DNA from: Streptomyces sp. Edi2
Lineage (GTDB): Bacteria > Actinomycetota > Actinomycetes > Streptomycetales > Streptomycetaceae
Length of the DNA stretch: 64,000 nucleotides
NCBI RefSeq assembly: GCF_040253635.1
Contig: NZ_JBEJGX010000003.1
Span: forward strand, 496,001-560,000
Direction of reading: 5' to 3'
Positions 29,127 to 37,614 of the stretch are shown here, piece after piece. Numbering within the stretch: the stretch's first letter is position 1; every line of letters starts with the position of its first letter. Made by a program: the position numbers and the translations under genes. Below the pieces are notes generated by a model that ran no database searches, was not told the origin of the DNA, and worked only from the letters and a program-made list of their open reading frames with translations.

Positions 29127-30812
29127 CTATGCCAGGGCGGTGGGTGGGCCGGCGGCGAACTCGACGTGGCGGGACCTGCGCAGCCGTCGGACGGCCTCGC
29201 GCTGGACCTTGCCCGATTCGGTGCGGGGCAGGTCGTCCACGAACTCGACGAACCGCACCAGCTTGGGCGCGGGCAGATGTTTTTCCAGGTGCGCGAAGAG
29301 TGCTTCGGCGGTGGCGCGGCTGGCATTCCAGCCGGCGCTGAGCACGACGTACGCCTTGGGTGCCAGTGCCGTGCCCTCGGACACGGGTACCACGGACAGT
29401 TCGGCGACGGCGGGGTGCAGCACCAGCACGTGTTCCAGTTCGAGGGGAGCGATCAGCGTCCCGTCCGGTCCCTCGAACACGTCCTTGCGGCGCCCGAGAT
29501 AGACCAGGGAACCGTCGCTGTCCCACCGGGCCAGGTCACCGGTCCGGTAGAGGCCGCCCGGCGTATGGCTGGTGGCATTATCCTCCGGGTCGAGGTAGCC
29601 GCGCATCATGCCGACGGGCTCGTTGGTCAGGTCCAGGCACAGTTCGCCCTCCTGAGCCGGCTCATCGGTACCGGGCCGCACCACCACCAGCTCGTAGCCC
29701 GGCAGCGGGTAGCCCATGGATACCGGGTCCGCCGGGGAAGAGGCGGTGACCCCGGCCATGGCGGTGACCTCGGACTGTCCGAAGCCATTGCGGACGGTCA
29801 CCCCGGCCAGCCTGCGGACCTGTTCGACCACATCACCCATGAGCGGTTCACCGACACTGACGGCGTGCCTCAACCCGGGCAGGCCGTCGGGCAGCCCGGT
29901 CCGGATCAGTGCGCGCCAGATGCTGGGCGGCGCACAGAAGCTGGTGACCGTCCCGGTCCCCAGTACCTCCAGCAGCCGCTGCGGGGTCGCGTCGGCGTTG
30001 TCCATGGACACCACGGTGGCCTCGGCGTTCCAGGGCCCGAACAGCGAGCTCCACGGGTACTTCGCCCAGGCCGGGGCGGAGACGTTGAGGTGCACATCCC
30101 CCGGCTTCAGACCGTTCCAGTACATGCTCGCCAGATGCCCGATCGCGTAGCTGACGTGCGTGTGCACCACCAGCTTCGGCCGTGAGGTGGAGCCGGAGGT
30201 GAAGTAGTAGAACAGCGGCTCGTCGGCCTCGGTGGGGCCTTCCGGCACGAAGTCGCCCTCGTGCTCGGCCGAGGTGGCGAAGTCGGCCCAGCCCTCGTGC
30301 TCGCCGCCCACGATGATCCTGGTGCGGAGGCCGTCCACGGCGAGCCCCGGCACGATCCGGTGGTCGGCGATCACATGCCGGGCTCCGGCCCTGCCGATCC
30401 TGGTGCGCAGTTCCTCGGGCGAGATGGTGATGAAGGCGGGCGCGACAACGGCACGGATCTTGATCAGGGCGAGCATCAGCTCCCACAGCTCGATCCGGTT
30501 GTCCATCAGCAGCATCACCACGTCGCCGCGGCGGATGCCCTGCGACAGCAGCCAGCTTGCGGCCCGGTCGGAACGCCGGGAAAGCTCCTGGAAGGTCAGC
30601 TCCCCCTGTCCGACGATGCGCAGCGCCACCCGGTCGTTGTCCTGGGCGATCCGGTCGAACCAGTCGGTCGCCCAGTTGAACTGCCGTGGCCGCGGCCACC
30701 GGAACGCCTTGCGCGCGGCGTCCTGGTCGTTGGCGTGGTGCAAAAGGAGGTCCCGCGCGGCACGGAACTCCCGGTACGCATCGTCTTGCCCGGACAACTT
30801 GTCCCCGATCAC
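29127..30812 (-). CDS. Acyl-AMP ligase, acetyl-/medium-chain acyl-CoA synthetase-like
   Basis: A 561-residue adenylate-forming enzyme. Motifs: YYFTSGSTSRPKLVVHTH (A3), RNGFGQSEVTAM (A5), YRTGDLARWDSDG (A7), and LPRTESGKVQREAVR with the catalytic Lys (A10). The A8 hinge is unusual: GRRKDVFEGPDGTLIAPLE in place of GRxDDVIxxxGYRIxPxE. The overall pattern recalls medium-chain acyl-CoA synthetases. It is the last gene of a minus-strand operon with a free carrier protein, so it more likely loads that carrier than makes free CoA esters. GTG start at 30812 lies within the second copy of a 17-bp repeat that also contains the stop of the preceding gene. Substrate unknown. Confidence 0.85.
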   Translation of the reverse strand: MIGDKLSGQDDAYREFRAARDLLLHHANDQDAARKAFRWPRPRQFNWATDWFDRIAQDNDRVALRIVGQGELTFQELSRRSDRAASWLLSQGIRRGDVVMLLMDNRIELWELMLALIKIRAVVAPAFITISPEELRTRIGRAGARHVIADHRIVPGLAVDGLRTRIIVGGEHEGWADFATSAEHEGDFVPEGPTEADEPLFYYFTSGSTSRPKLVVHTHVSYAIGHLASMYWNGLKPGDVHLNVSAPAWAKYPWSSLFGPWNAEATVVSMDNADATPQRLLEVLGTGTVTSFCAPPSIWRALIRTGLPDGLPGLRHAVSVGEPLMGDVVEQVRRLAGVTVRNGFGQSEVTAMAGVTASSPADPVSMGYPLPGYELVVVRPGTDEPAQEGELCLDLTNEPVGMMRGYLDPEDNATSHTPGGLYRTGDLARWDSDGSLVYLGRRKDVFEGPDGTLIAPLELEHVLVLHPAVAELSVVPVSEGTALAPKAYVVLSAGWNASRATAEALFAHLEKHLPAPKLVRFVEFVDDLPRTESGKVQREAVRRLRRSRHVEFAAGPPTALA

Positions 30813-30848
30813 TGGAAGGTGTTGGACTCGGCGATCACTGGAAGGTGT
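30806..30848. repeat. 17-bp direct repeat at a gene junction
   Basis: CGATCACTGGAAGGTGT occurs at 30806-30822 and 30832-30848, a 26-bp tandem period. Read on the minus strand, one copy supplies the TGA stop of the oxidoreductase and the other the GTG start of the ligase, both from the same GTGA. Confidence 0.85.
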
Positions 30849-32748
30849 GGGGCCCGGCCCGGCGCAGCACGCTGAGGGCTATCACGTCGGCGTCCCTGGA
30901 GAAGGAGGTGTGCACGCCCGGCCGGCCGTTGCCGATCTGGGTGAACCAGCACACCCGCTCGGTCGGGATGCCCAGCGCGTACAGGGCCCGGTGCGGCCGG
31001 CCGTCGGCCGCGATCACCCGGCGTTCGGCCGGGGTGATGTGCAGCGCCCCGGTGGCAAACATCTCTTCGGTGTCGCCGTGCACGAAGTCGACGGCCATCC
31101 GCTCCTCGACCAGCTGCCGCATCAGCGGATCGGTGTTGCGGATCAGGCCGGCGGTCGGGATCCGGGAGTCGATGAGCACGTCGCAGTGCCTGCGCGAGCC
31201 CTCGACGGCCGGGGATTCCAGGAAGAACCGGCCCTGCTCGGTGTCGCATCCGTGGACCACGTCCGGCCCTGCCACGTCGAGCACCCTGGCATCGATCAAC
31301 GCCAGGAACTGCGCGGTGCGTTCCAGCGGCGGGCCGGTGAACAGCGTCGAGGTGCGTGAGACGAACCGGCCGAGGAAGTCGGCCCGATGGGATCGCGGGG
31401 TCAGGCCACCGAAGTCCACGGCGTGCCGCAGCACTTCGCGGGAGTCGCGGATGGCGTCCAGCGCGGCCTTGAGCGGACTGTCCACGTTGCCCTGGCCGGC
31501 CTCGGTGATGTCGGCGAGCAGAATGCGCCGTACCTCGGCGACCACGTCGGCACCGGAGTCGAACCGTTTGGTGTGCAACGGTCTGGACAGCTGGTCCAGG
31601 TCGACCGGTTCCACGTCGGCGAGCTCGTGGCGCAGGACCACCTCGCGCCAGCTCGCCAGGTCCGGGCCGAGTGCGCGGAGCTCGGCGCCGACCGCCTCGG
31701 CACGCTCCGGCCCGTGCTGGGTCCTCGCCTGGGTGGTGTAGTACACGTAGTTGATTTCGGCCTGCAGTAAGGACAGCACGTCGCGGTCGAAGTCCAGGGC
31801 GGGGTTGCCCCGGTGCACCGCGTTGCGCTCGCGCAGCCGGCCGATGGCGGCCGAGGTGAGGAACTTCGGCGCCGCGCGTTCGGTCACCCCTTTCTGGTTG
31901 CGGCCCCGCGAACGGATCGGCAGTCCGCTGCGCGAGCCCGCGACCACCGTGGGCTCATTGCCGCTGGGCACGTAGCACATCGCCCCGTCGCCGTTCACCT
32001 TGAACTTTCCGCCTCGGCCGACGGTGAAGGACATCAGGATGTCGTAGAAGGACAGGCCGAGCCCCACGATGCCGACCGAGGTGCCGGGCGGGATCGACCG
32101 CAGTTCCAGGTCGGCGGCCGAGTCCCCGCTGAGGTAACAAAGTCCGGACCGGTCCCGTGCGAACCGCGCCAGCTCGGACTGGTGCTCGGACAGCTCCGCC
32201 TGGGCGTGCCCGGTGGTGATGACCACGGCGCCGGCGGTCACGGTGCGCTCGTCGTCCGAGGTGGACACCCGGAGTTCGTAGCTGTTGCCGTTCTCCCGCA
32301 ACGAGGTGACCTTGCCGACCACTTCGACGACCTCGCCGAGCCCGGACATGGCACGTACCACCGCGTCGTACACGTAGCGCAGGTACCGGCCGTAGGCGTA
32401 CCTCGGTGCGTAGTCGTCATGGTCCAGTCCGGACAGCTCCGGTTCCGGCTGCGTGTGCAGCCACTGCTGGAAGGACAGGCCGGCGCCCGGCCGGCATGGC
32501 TCACCGTCAGCGACCCCGGAGAACATACTGATTTCACCGACGACGGTGTTCATCAGGAAGCTGGTCTCCTGGTCGGTTCGCCAGATCCGGCCCGCTCCCA
32601 GTTCCACCGCGTCGATCAGCCAGATCCTGACGTTCGGCGGCTCCGTCTCGGCCATCCGATTGGCCGCGATCCGCTCGAACACCGAGATCCCGCGCGGTCC
32701 GGTGCCCACGATTGCGACGTCCAGCACGCTATCGGTCAGGTGTTGCAC
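30835..32748 (-). CDS. FAD/NAD(P)-binding oxidoreductase (NAD_binding_9-like)
   Basis: A 637-residue two-dinucleotide-domain flavoprotein. The FAD motif DVAIVGTGPRGISVFERIAA is at residues 9-28, and a second Rossmann motif, GIVGLGLSFYDI, follows near 230. Between them lie YAPRYAYGRYLRYVYDAV and an ITTGHAQ segment. This matches the family labelled FAD/NAD(P)-binding protein, whose relatives include lysine/ornithine N-hydroxylase-like and other N- or C-oxidising flavoenzymes. Its length leaves a large C-terminal domain of unknown role. It lies between the TrpB-like enzyme and the acyl ligase in one operon and may oxidise a carrier-bound amino acid. Start GTG at 32748 after a GGGGG site. Reaction unknown. 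Confidence 0.78.
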   Translation of the reverse strand: MQHLTDSVLDVAIVGTGPRGISVFERIAANRMAETEPPNVRIWLIDAVELGAGRIWRTDQETSFLMNTVVGEISMFSGVADGEPCRPGAGLSFQQWLHTQPEPELSGLDHDDYAPRYAYGRYLRYVYDAVVRAMSGLGEVVEVVGKVTSLRENGNSYELRVSTSDDERTVTAGAVVITTGHAQAELSEHQSELARFARDRSGLCYLSGDSAADLELRSIPPGTSVGIVGLGLSFYDILMSFTVGRGGKFKVNGDGAMCYVPSGNEPTVVAGSRSGLPIRSRGRNQKGVTERAAPKFLTSAAIGRLRERNAVHRGNPALDFDRDVLSLLQAEINYVYYTTQARTQHGPERAEAVGAELRALGPDLASWREVVLRHELADVEPVDLDQLSRPLHTKRFDSGADVVAEVRRILLADITEAGQGNVDSPLKAALDAIRDSREVLRHAVDFGGLTPRSHRADFLGRFVSRTSTLFTGPPLERTAQFLALIDARVLDVAGPDVVHGCDTEQGRFFLESPAVEGSRRHCDVLIDSRIPTAGLIRNTDPLMRQLVEERMAVDFVHGDTEEMFATGALHITPAERRVIAADGRPHRALYALGIPTERVCWFTQIGNGRPGVHTSFSRDADVIALSVLRRAGPHTFQ

Positions 32749-32776
32749 GACCTGTCCCCCTTTCTAGGGCTCGCCT

Positions 32777-34168
32777 TCAGCGCGCAGCCGCGCCCAGGTC
32801 GTCCATGGCCGGCAGGCGTCCGAGCGAGGCGGTGATCAACTCGTCAGACGCCGCCATGTCGGTCATGTTCCCGCTGAGGAACTGCTGGTAGGCCGACAGG
32901 TCGAGCAGGCCGTGGCCGCTGAGGTTGAACAGGATGACCCTCTCCCTGCCCTCCTTCTTGGCCTGCAGCGCCTCTTCGATCGCGCCCCGGATGGCGTGCG
33001 CCGACTCGGGGGCCGGGATGATGCCCTCCTCATTGGCGAAGGTGAGACCGGCCTCGAACACCGGGCGCTGCGCGTAGGCCACCGCCTCGATCAGCTTCTG
33101 GTGGTACATCGCGCTCACCAAGGGAGCGGCGCCGTGGTAGCGCAGGCCGCCGGCGTGGATGCCCGGGGAGACGAAGGTGTGCCCCAGGGTGTACATCTTG
33201 GTCATCGGTGTGATGCCGGTGTAGTCGTTGTAGTCCCAGGCGTAACGGCCCTTGGTGAGCTTGGGGCATGCCTCCGGTTCCACCGCGACGAACCGAGTCT
33301 CCAGGCCCTCGCGCACCTTCTCGTGGAAGAACGGCAGGCAGATGCCGGAGAAGTTGCTGCCCGCGCCGACCGAGCCGATGACCACATCCGGGAAGTCGCC
33401 GATGGCGCGGAACTGCCGGACCGCTTCCTGTCCGATCACGGTCTGGTGCAGCAGGACGTGGTTCTCCCCGCTGCCCACCGAGAGGTTGCAGCGCTCCACC
33501 TGGCGCGCATGCTCGAAGGCCTCCGCGTTGGCGATGGACAGGCTGCCGTCGGTGTTCGGATCGCGGGCCAGCGCGGCGCGCCCGGCCTCGGAGTTCTCGT
33601 TGGGGCTGGAGATGACCTTGGCCCCGTTCATCTCCATCATGATCCGGCGGTAGGGCTTCTGGTCGTAGCTGACCCGGACCATGTAGACGGTGCACTCAAG
33701 GCCGAAGATGCGGCAGGCGACGGCGAGGGCCGAGCCCCACTGGCCGGCGCCGGTGCCGGTGGTCAGGCTGGTGATGCCGGCCTGCTTGTAGTAGTAGGCC
33801 TGGGCGAGGGCGGTGTTCAGCTTGTGGCTGCCGGTGGTGTTGGTGCCCTCGTACTTGTAGTAGATGCGGGCCGGGGTGTCGAGCAGCTGCTCCAGCCGGC
33901 GTGCCCGGTGGAGCGGGGTCGGCCGCCAGCGCAGGTACTCCTCGCGTACCGGCTGCGGGATCTCGACGAACCGTTCCTGGCCCATGCTCTGCCGGTACAT
34001 CGACAGCGGGATCTGCGGGGTGACCGAGCCACCGCCCTCGCGGGACTCCGGCCTGGCCTGGCGCAGCTTCGCCGCGTCCTCGACGCCGGTGAGGTCGGAC
34101 AGCACGTTGTACCAGTGAGTGGGAACGATTTCTTCAGCGGTCAGCGAGGCTTCTGCCGAATTCACCAT
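32777..34168 (-). CDS. TrpB2-like PLP enzyme with altered active site
   Basis: A 463-residue fold-type II PLP enzyme clearly of the TrpB2 type: RPTPLHRARRL, YKYEGTNTTGSHKLNTALA with PLP Lys116, GAGQWGSALAVAC, GSVGAGSNFSGI and the C-terminal LSGHGLLDLSAYQ. The glutamate that tryptophan synthases carry before TGAGQ is Gly138 here (GGC, complement 33755-33757). That Glu helps expel the serine hydroxyl and activate indole, so tryptophan synthesis is unlikely. No trpA is nearby. It sits between a carrier protein and a flavoprotein, so it probably makes or modifies a non-standard amino acid by beta-elimination or beta-replacement. Which nucleophile is used is unknown. Confidence 0.88.
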   Translation of the reverse strand: MVNSAEASLTAEEIVPTHWYNVLSDLTGVEDAAKLRQARPESREGGGSVTPQIPLSMYRQSMGQERFVEIPQPVREEYLRWRPTPLHRARRLEQLLDTPARIYYKYEGTNTTGSHKLNTALAQAYYYKQAGITSLTTGTGAGQWGSALAVACRIFGLECTVYMVRVSYDQKPYRRIMMEMNGAKVISSPNENSEAGRAALARDPNTDGSLSIANAEAFEHARQVERCNLSVGSGENHVLLHQTVIGQEAVRQFRAIGDFPDVVIGSVGAGSNFSGICLPFFHEKVREGLETRFVAVEPEACPKLTKGRYAWDYNDYTGITPMTKMYTLGHTFVSPGIHAGGLRYHGAAPLVSAMYHQKLIEAVAYAQRPVFEAGLTFANEEGIIPAPESAHAIRGAIEEALQAKKEGRERVILFNLSGHGLLDLSAYQQFLSGNMTDMAASDELITASLGRLPAMDDLGAAAR

Positions 34169-34187
34169 GCGTTTCCGATCCTCGTTT

Positions 34188-34445
34188 CTAGGAATTTTCC
34201 ACGTGCGACTGGACCAGTTTCACGAGATCTTCGACCCGACACAGCGCGGCCTCGAATATCTCGCTGTCACCGACCGTGATGCCACATTCCTTCTCGACCC
34301 GTACGACGATTTCAAGAATGGTCAACGAGTCGATTCCGATCTCGCGCAACTCGTCATCAATCTTGATTTCGGCCGGCGCGGACGATCCGAGTACGGCTGC
34401 GATGATCTCGCATACCCGGGTGTCAACCTTCACAGGAGACGTCAA
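34188..34445 (-). CDS. Free-standing acyl/peptidyl carrier protein
   Basis: An 85-residue carrier protein. The phosphopantetheine site is Ser40 in REIGIDSLTILEIVVRVE, in a four-helix acidic sequence of normal length. It lies 19 bp upstream of the TrpB2-like gene and 45 bp downstream of the LysE gene on the same strand. A discrete carrier beside an acyl-AMP ligase implies that a small acid or amino acid is processed while tethered. It is too far from the PKS (22 kb) to be assumed part of it. Confidence 0.9.
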   Translation of the reverse strand: MTSPVKVDTRVCEIIAAVLGSSAPAEIKIDDELREIGIDSLTILEIVVRVEKECGITVGDSEIFEAALCRVEDLVKLVQSHVENS

Positions 34446-34490
34446 GGCAATACCTCTTCCCTGGAGTTCTTCGCTTTTCCCGCTGTTCCG

Positions 34491-35123
34491 CTAGGCCATG
34501 GGCCCCGTCATCACTGCGGTGCGCAGCCCGAGCAGCAGCAGAACCGCCCCGCTCACCCAGGCCAGTCCCACCCGCATCGCCGGCATGGCCAGCAGCCGCC
34601 GCGCCAGGCCGACGAGGGTGACCACCACCGCGTACCAGCCGGCGCTGATCATGATCTGCACGGCGGTCAGCGTGACCACGTCGGCGGGCGAACCGCCGCC
34701 GACCGGCAGGAACTGTGGGATCAACGCCAGGTAGACGGTAGCCATTTTGGGGTTGGCGGCACTGGTGACCAGCCCCGACCGGTAGGACCGCCACAGGTCG
34801 GCGCCGCCGTGCTCGTCAGGCGCCTGTTCCGGCGGCTCGCCGAACTTCCACCGGTTGCGCACCGTCGTCACCGCGAGATAGCAGAGGTAGGCGGCGCCCA
34901 CCAGCTTGAATGCGGTGAACACCAGCGGAGAGGTCTGGGTCAGTGCGGCCAGCCCGAGGGCGGAGGCCGCCGCCCACATGAGCAGCCCGGTGCTGCTTCC
35001 GAGAATGGTCACCAACCCGGCACCGCGTCCAAAGCGGAGCGTCTCGTTCACCAACACCATGAATGACGGCCCCGGTGCGGCCACCATCGCAAAAATCGTC
35101 GCGATGAAAACCCAAGTCACCAT
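34491..35123 (-). CDS. LysE/RhtB-family amino acid exporter
   Basis: A 210-residue inner membrane exporter with about six helices. The family hallmark is the N-terminal MVAAPGPSFMVLVNETLRFG and the SAANPKMATVYLALIPQF segment. Relatives export lysine, homoserine, threonine or other amino acids and derivatives. As first gene of the carrier-protein/TrpB2/flavoprotein/ligase operon it probably exports the amino-acid-like product or gives self-protection. ATG at 35123; the promoter should lie in 35124-35700, which holds no other credible gene. Confidence 0.88.
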   Translation of the reverse strand: MVTWVFIATIFAMVAAPGPSFMVLVNETLRFGRGAGLVTILGSSTGLLMWAAASALGLAALTQTSPLVFTAFKLVGAAYLCYLAVTTVRNRWKFGEPPEQAPDEHGGADLWRSYRSGLVTSAANPKMATVYLALIPQFLPVGGGSPADVVTLTAVQIMISAGWYAVVVTLVGLARRLLAMPAMRVGLAWVSGAVLLLLGLRTAVMTGPMA

Positions 35124-35701
35124 GGAGTTTCCGCAATATTCATGGTCATTCGACCGGAGAGCACAGTTAACGCTTGTGCATCCAATCGAAACGACCCCCC
35201 TTCAAGGTCCGAAATCCCCCGGATCTTGATCACCATCATTGGAACGCTAGCCGCTGGTGATGACCTCAGGCAACAAGCTGGGAAAATAAATTCCTGAGTA
35301 TGGGAGGAAGTTACGAGGCAGTAAGAATCAATTTTGGTCACCCCGGAGTGCGACCACGAGCCCACCACGTCGGAGTACTGCTGCAGATGGTGCACATTCG
35401 GCCATGAACATGCCCTCGCCCGTGGGCCGGAGGCGTGTCCATCACCACACTTCCGCTCCCCGTGGAACCAACCGACGGGAAATGCACTGTAAGCGTGGTG
35501 GAGAAGGCCGCGATCGGGCAGAGCCGTGCGGTGGTTGCGCCCGCACCACGCGGGTGGCACCTGTGACGAGCGAAGTGGCCGGAGCATTCCTCTTGAGCCT
35601 GCGGAGTCCCGGGCAGGGACATCTCCACGGCGCGCAGGGTCACTGCCCGCTCCGACGTGAGCGGGCGGCGGGACGAAGAACTGCCGGAAAGATGCGGTGG
35701 G

Positions 35702-35840
35702 TTATGAGGTGGACTGGGGCGCGGTCCGCGCCTCCGCCTCTGCATCGCCGGCGGGCCCGGTGGCGTCGGAGTGGTCGTTGCCCGTCGGCTCCTCGGAGGT
35801 CAGGTGGAGCCCGACCACGCCGCCGATGATCGCGAGGGTT
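35702..35840 (-). pseudogene. C-terminal fragment of a membrane protein cut by the IS
   Basis: On the minus strand an open frame runs from the IS edge to a TAA at 35702-35704. It encodes a last hydrophobic helix (LTLAIIGGVVGLHLTSEE) and a hydrophilic Asp/Ala-rich tail of about 28 residues. This is typical of a multi-helix transporter C-terminus. I cannot find the rest beyond the IS, so a deletion accompanied the insertion. Confidence 0.5.
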
Positions 35841-35841
35841 A

Positions 35842-36349
35842 AGACCGTGTCCTATGTGGTGGGCGAACACGCAGGTCCCAGCCCCGTGGACCGGGGCAAG
35901 CCGGGTTCCGAGATGCACATCCTGCCGGACGCGAACGGACTGCCCCTGGTCGTCGGCATCTCCGCGGCCAACGTCCACGACAGCCGGGCATTGAAGCCGA
36001 TGGTGGCCGGCCACCAAACGAGACATGACCCCTACCGCGGCCGCCACTTCAAGCCGCAACGCCTCCACGCCGACAAGGCATACGACGTACCCGAGCTGCG
36101 CGGCTGGTTACGCGGCAAGTGCATCGGGGTGCGGATCGCGCGCAAAGGCGTCGAGTCCAGCGAACGGCTTGGCCGACGAAGGTGGGTGATAGAGCGCACC
36201 ATGTCCTGGCTGGCTGGATACCGCCGACTCAGCCCGCGCCACGAACGTAAACCACGCCACTACCTGGCATTTCTCGGTCGCGCCGCCGCCCTCTGCGGCT
36301 ACAAGCGACTCGTCCGACTCACTACATACGACAACATAGGACACGGTCT
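35842..36349 (+). mobile_element. Internally deleted IS5/IS427-like element
   Basis: Terminal inverted repeats AGACCGTGTCCTATGTGGT (35842-35860) and its near-perfect reverse complement (36331-36349, 18 of 19 matching) bound about 508 bp. Inside, an open frame encodes only the C-terminal half of an IS5-family transposase: GLPLVVGISAANVHDSR, HADKAYDVPELR, RRRWVIERTMSWLAGYRRL, ending near the right repeat. The N-terminal half is missing, so it cannot transpose by itself but might be mobilised by a complete relative. No clear target-site duplication is visible. Confidence 0.82.
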
Positions 36350-36443
36350 CAGTGTCACTTCGTACCGAACGGTGCAGGCCCGGCGGCGGTCGCGCGGCTG
36401 GAGACCGGGCCGGCCGAGGAAGCCGGCACCGGCCGACAACTGA
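35860..36443 (+). pseudogene. Truncated IS5-family transposase (C-terminal half)
   Basis: The transposase frame retains two of the DDE-region motifs: the HADKAYD aspartate and the YREK-like ERTMSW segment with the catalytic Glu. It lacks the first catalytic Asp and the DNA-binding N-terminus. The frame continues through the right inverted repeat into flanking DNA, so its last 30 residues are not transposase. Confidence 0.75.
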
Positions 36444-36496
36444 CCACCGCCTCGCCTTCTCTCGCTCGCGCTCGGGTGCGATCCAGCCGGGTCGTC

Positions 36497-37465
36497 TCAC
36501 CGAACGTCCAGTAGCACCTTCCCTTGCGCGCGGCGCTGGTCGAGTTCGAGCAGAGCCTGCGATGCCTGCGCCAGCGGGAAGCGCCGCCCGAGCACGGGCT
36601 GAAGCTTGCCAGTCCGCAGGAGCGGCAACAGCGCGGCCCACTGCTCCTGCAGATAGGAAGGCTGCTCCTCCCAGAAGGCACCCCAGCCGACCCCCAAGAC
36701 GCTGAGGTTGTTGCGCATGAGACTGTCGATCTTGACCTGGGCGACGTCGCCGCCCGTTGAGCCGATGACCAGAAGGCGGCCCTCGCGCGCGAGGCTGCGC
36801 AGCGAGCCGTGGACCCGGTCGGCGCCGACCGGGTCCACGACGATGTCAACGCCGCAATTACCGGTCAGCTCCCGCACCGTGTCCTCGTAGGCGTCAGCCA
36901 GGACGACCTCGTCGGCGCCGGCGGCCTTTGCCGTATCGACCTTGCCTGGTTCGGACACGACCGCGATCACCCTGGCACCCAGCGCGGCGGCCAACTGCAC
37001 GGCAGCGGTACCGACGCCGCCGGCGGCCCCGTGCACCAAAACCGTGTCGCCCGGATTCAGCTGCGCCCGGCGCACCAGGCCGAAGTGCATGGTCAGATAG
37101 TTCATAGGCAGGGCCGCGCCGGCGTGGAAGGACACGTTGTCGGGGAGCGGGAAGACTGCCGTCAGCGGTGCGGCCACCGTCTCGGCGTACCCGCCGACCC
37201 CGGGGAAGGCCGCGACCCGCTGTCCGGCCGTCAGGCCGCTGTCCAAGGGCGCGGACCGAACGATCCCGGCGACCTCGGCGCCCGGGATGAAGGGCAGTGT
37301 CCGCTGCAGGTGATACTCACCGCGGCTCTGCAAAACCTCCGGGAACGTCACGCCGGCAACGTGCACGTCGATGACGACCGACTCGGCACCGCCCGTCGGT
37401 TCATCGACTTCGGCGACCTCTATCGCGGTGGGGCCCTTCAGGCTCGTGATGGGGGTCGCACGCAT
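36497..37465 (-). CDS. NADPH:quinone oxidoreductase-like MDR protein
   Basis: A 322-residue medium-chain dehydrogenase/reductase without zinc ligands, of the quinone oxidoreductase class. The N-terminal GroES-like domain has FIPGAEVAGIVR; the Rossmann domain has VLVHGAAGGVGTAAVQLA near residue 145. The ATG at 37465 has an AGGAG site and is preferred to the longer frame to 37582. It is divergent from an HxlR regulator 149 bp away, a frequent pairing in which the regulator responds to quinones or other electrophiles and controls the reductase. Probably detoxification. Confidence 0.88.
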   Translation of the reverse strand: MRATPITSLKGPTAIEVAEVDEPTGGAESVVIDVHVAGVTFPEVLQSRGEYHLQRTLPFIPGAEVAGIVRSAPLDSGLTAGQRVAAFPGVGGYAETVAAPLTAVFPLPDNVSFHAGAALPMNYLTMHFGLVRRAQLNPGDTVLVHGAAGGVGTAAVQLAAALGARVIAVVSEPGKVDTAKAAGADEVVLADAYEDTVRELTGNCGVDIVVDPVGADRVHGSLRSLAREGRLLVIGSTGGDVAQVKIDSLMRNNLSVLGVGWGAFWEEQPSYLQEQWAALLPLLRTGKLQPVLGRRFPLAQASQALLELDQRRAQGKVLLDVR

Positions 37466-37507
37466 GGAGGCTCCTAGGATGGGACAACAGGCTGGTAGGA
37501 CGCAGTT

Positions 37508-37600
37508 ACTTTTCGCGTCTCGGTACTCTTTGAGAACCACGACCATCGTGGTGCACCAGCCGCACCCTGAGCAATAAGGCACTTTTCGGTGTCTCGGTTC
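37508..37600. promoter_or_regulatory. Direct-repeat operator candidates between oxidoreductase and HxlR gene
   Basis: ACTTTTCGCGTCTCGGTAC (37508-37526) and ACTTTTCGGTGTCTCGGTTC (37581-37600) are near-identical direct repeats 73 bp apart, about seven helical turns. They flank the divergent promoter region, the second lying just upstream of the HxlR ribosome site. Binding by the adjacent HxlR protein is inferred. Confidence 0.55.
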
Positions 37601-37614
37601 CCTGGAGGTAACGG

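Noticed and set aside
34188..34445. Carrier protein as a discrete ACP of the PKS
   Set aside because: It is 22 kb away, on the opposite strand, and tightly packed in a different operon with its own loading ligase.
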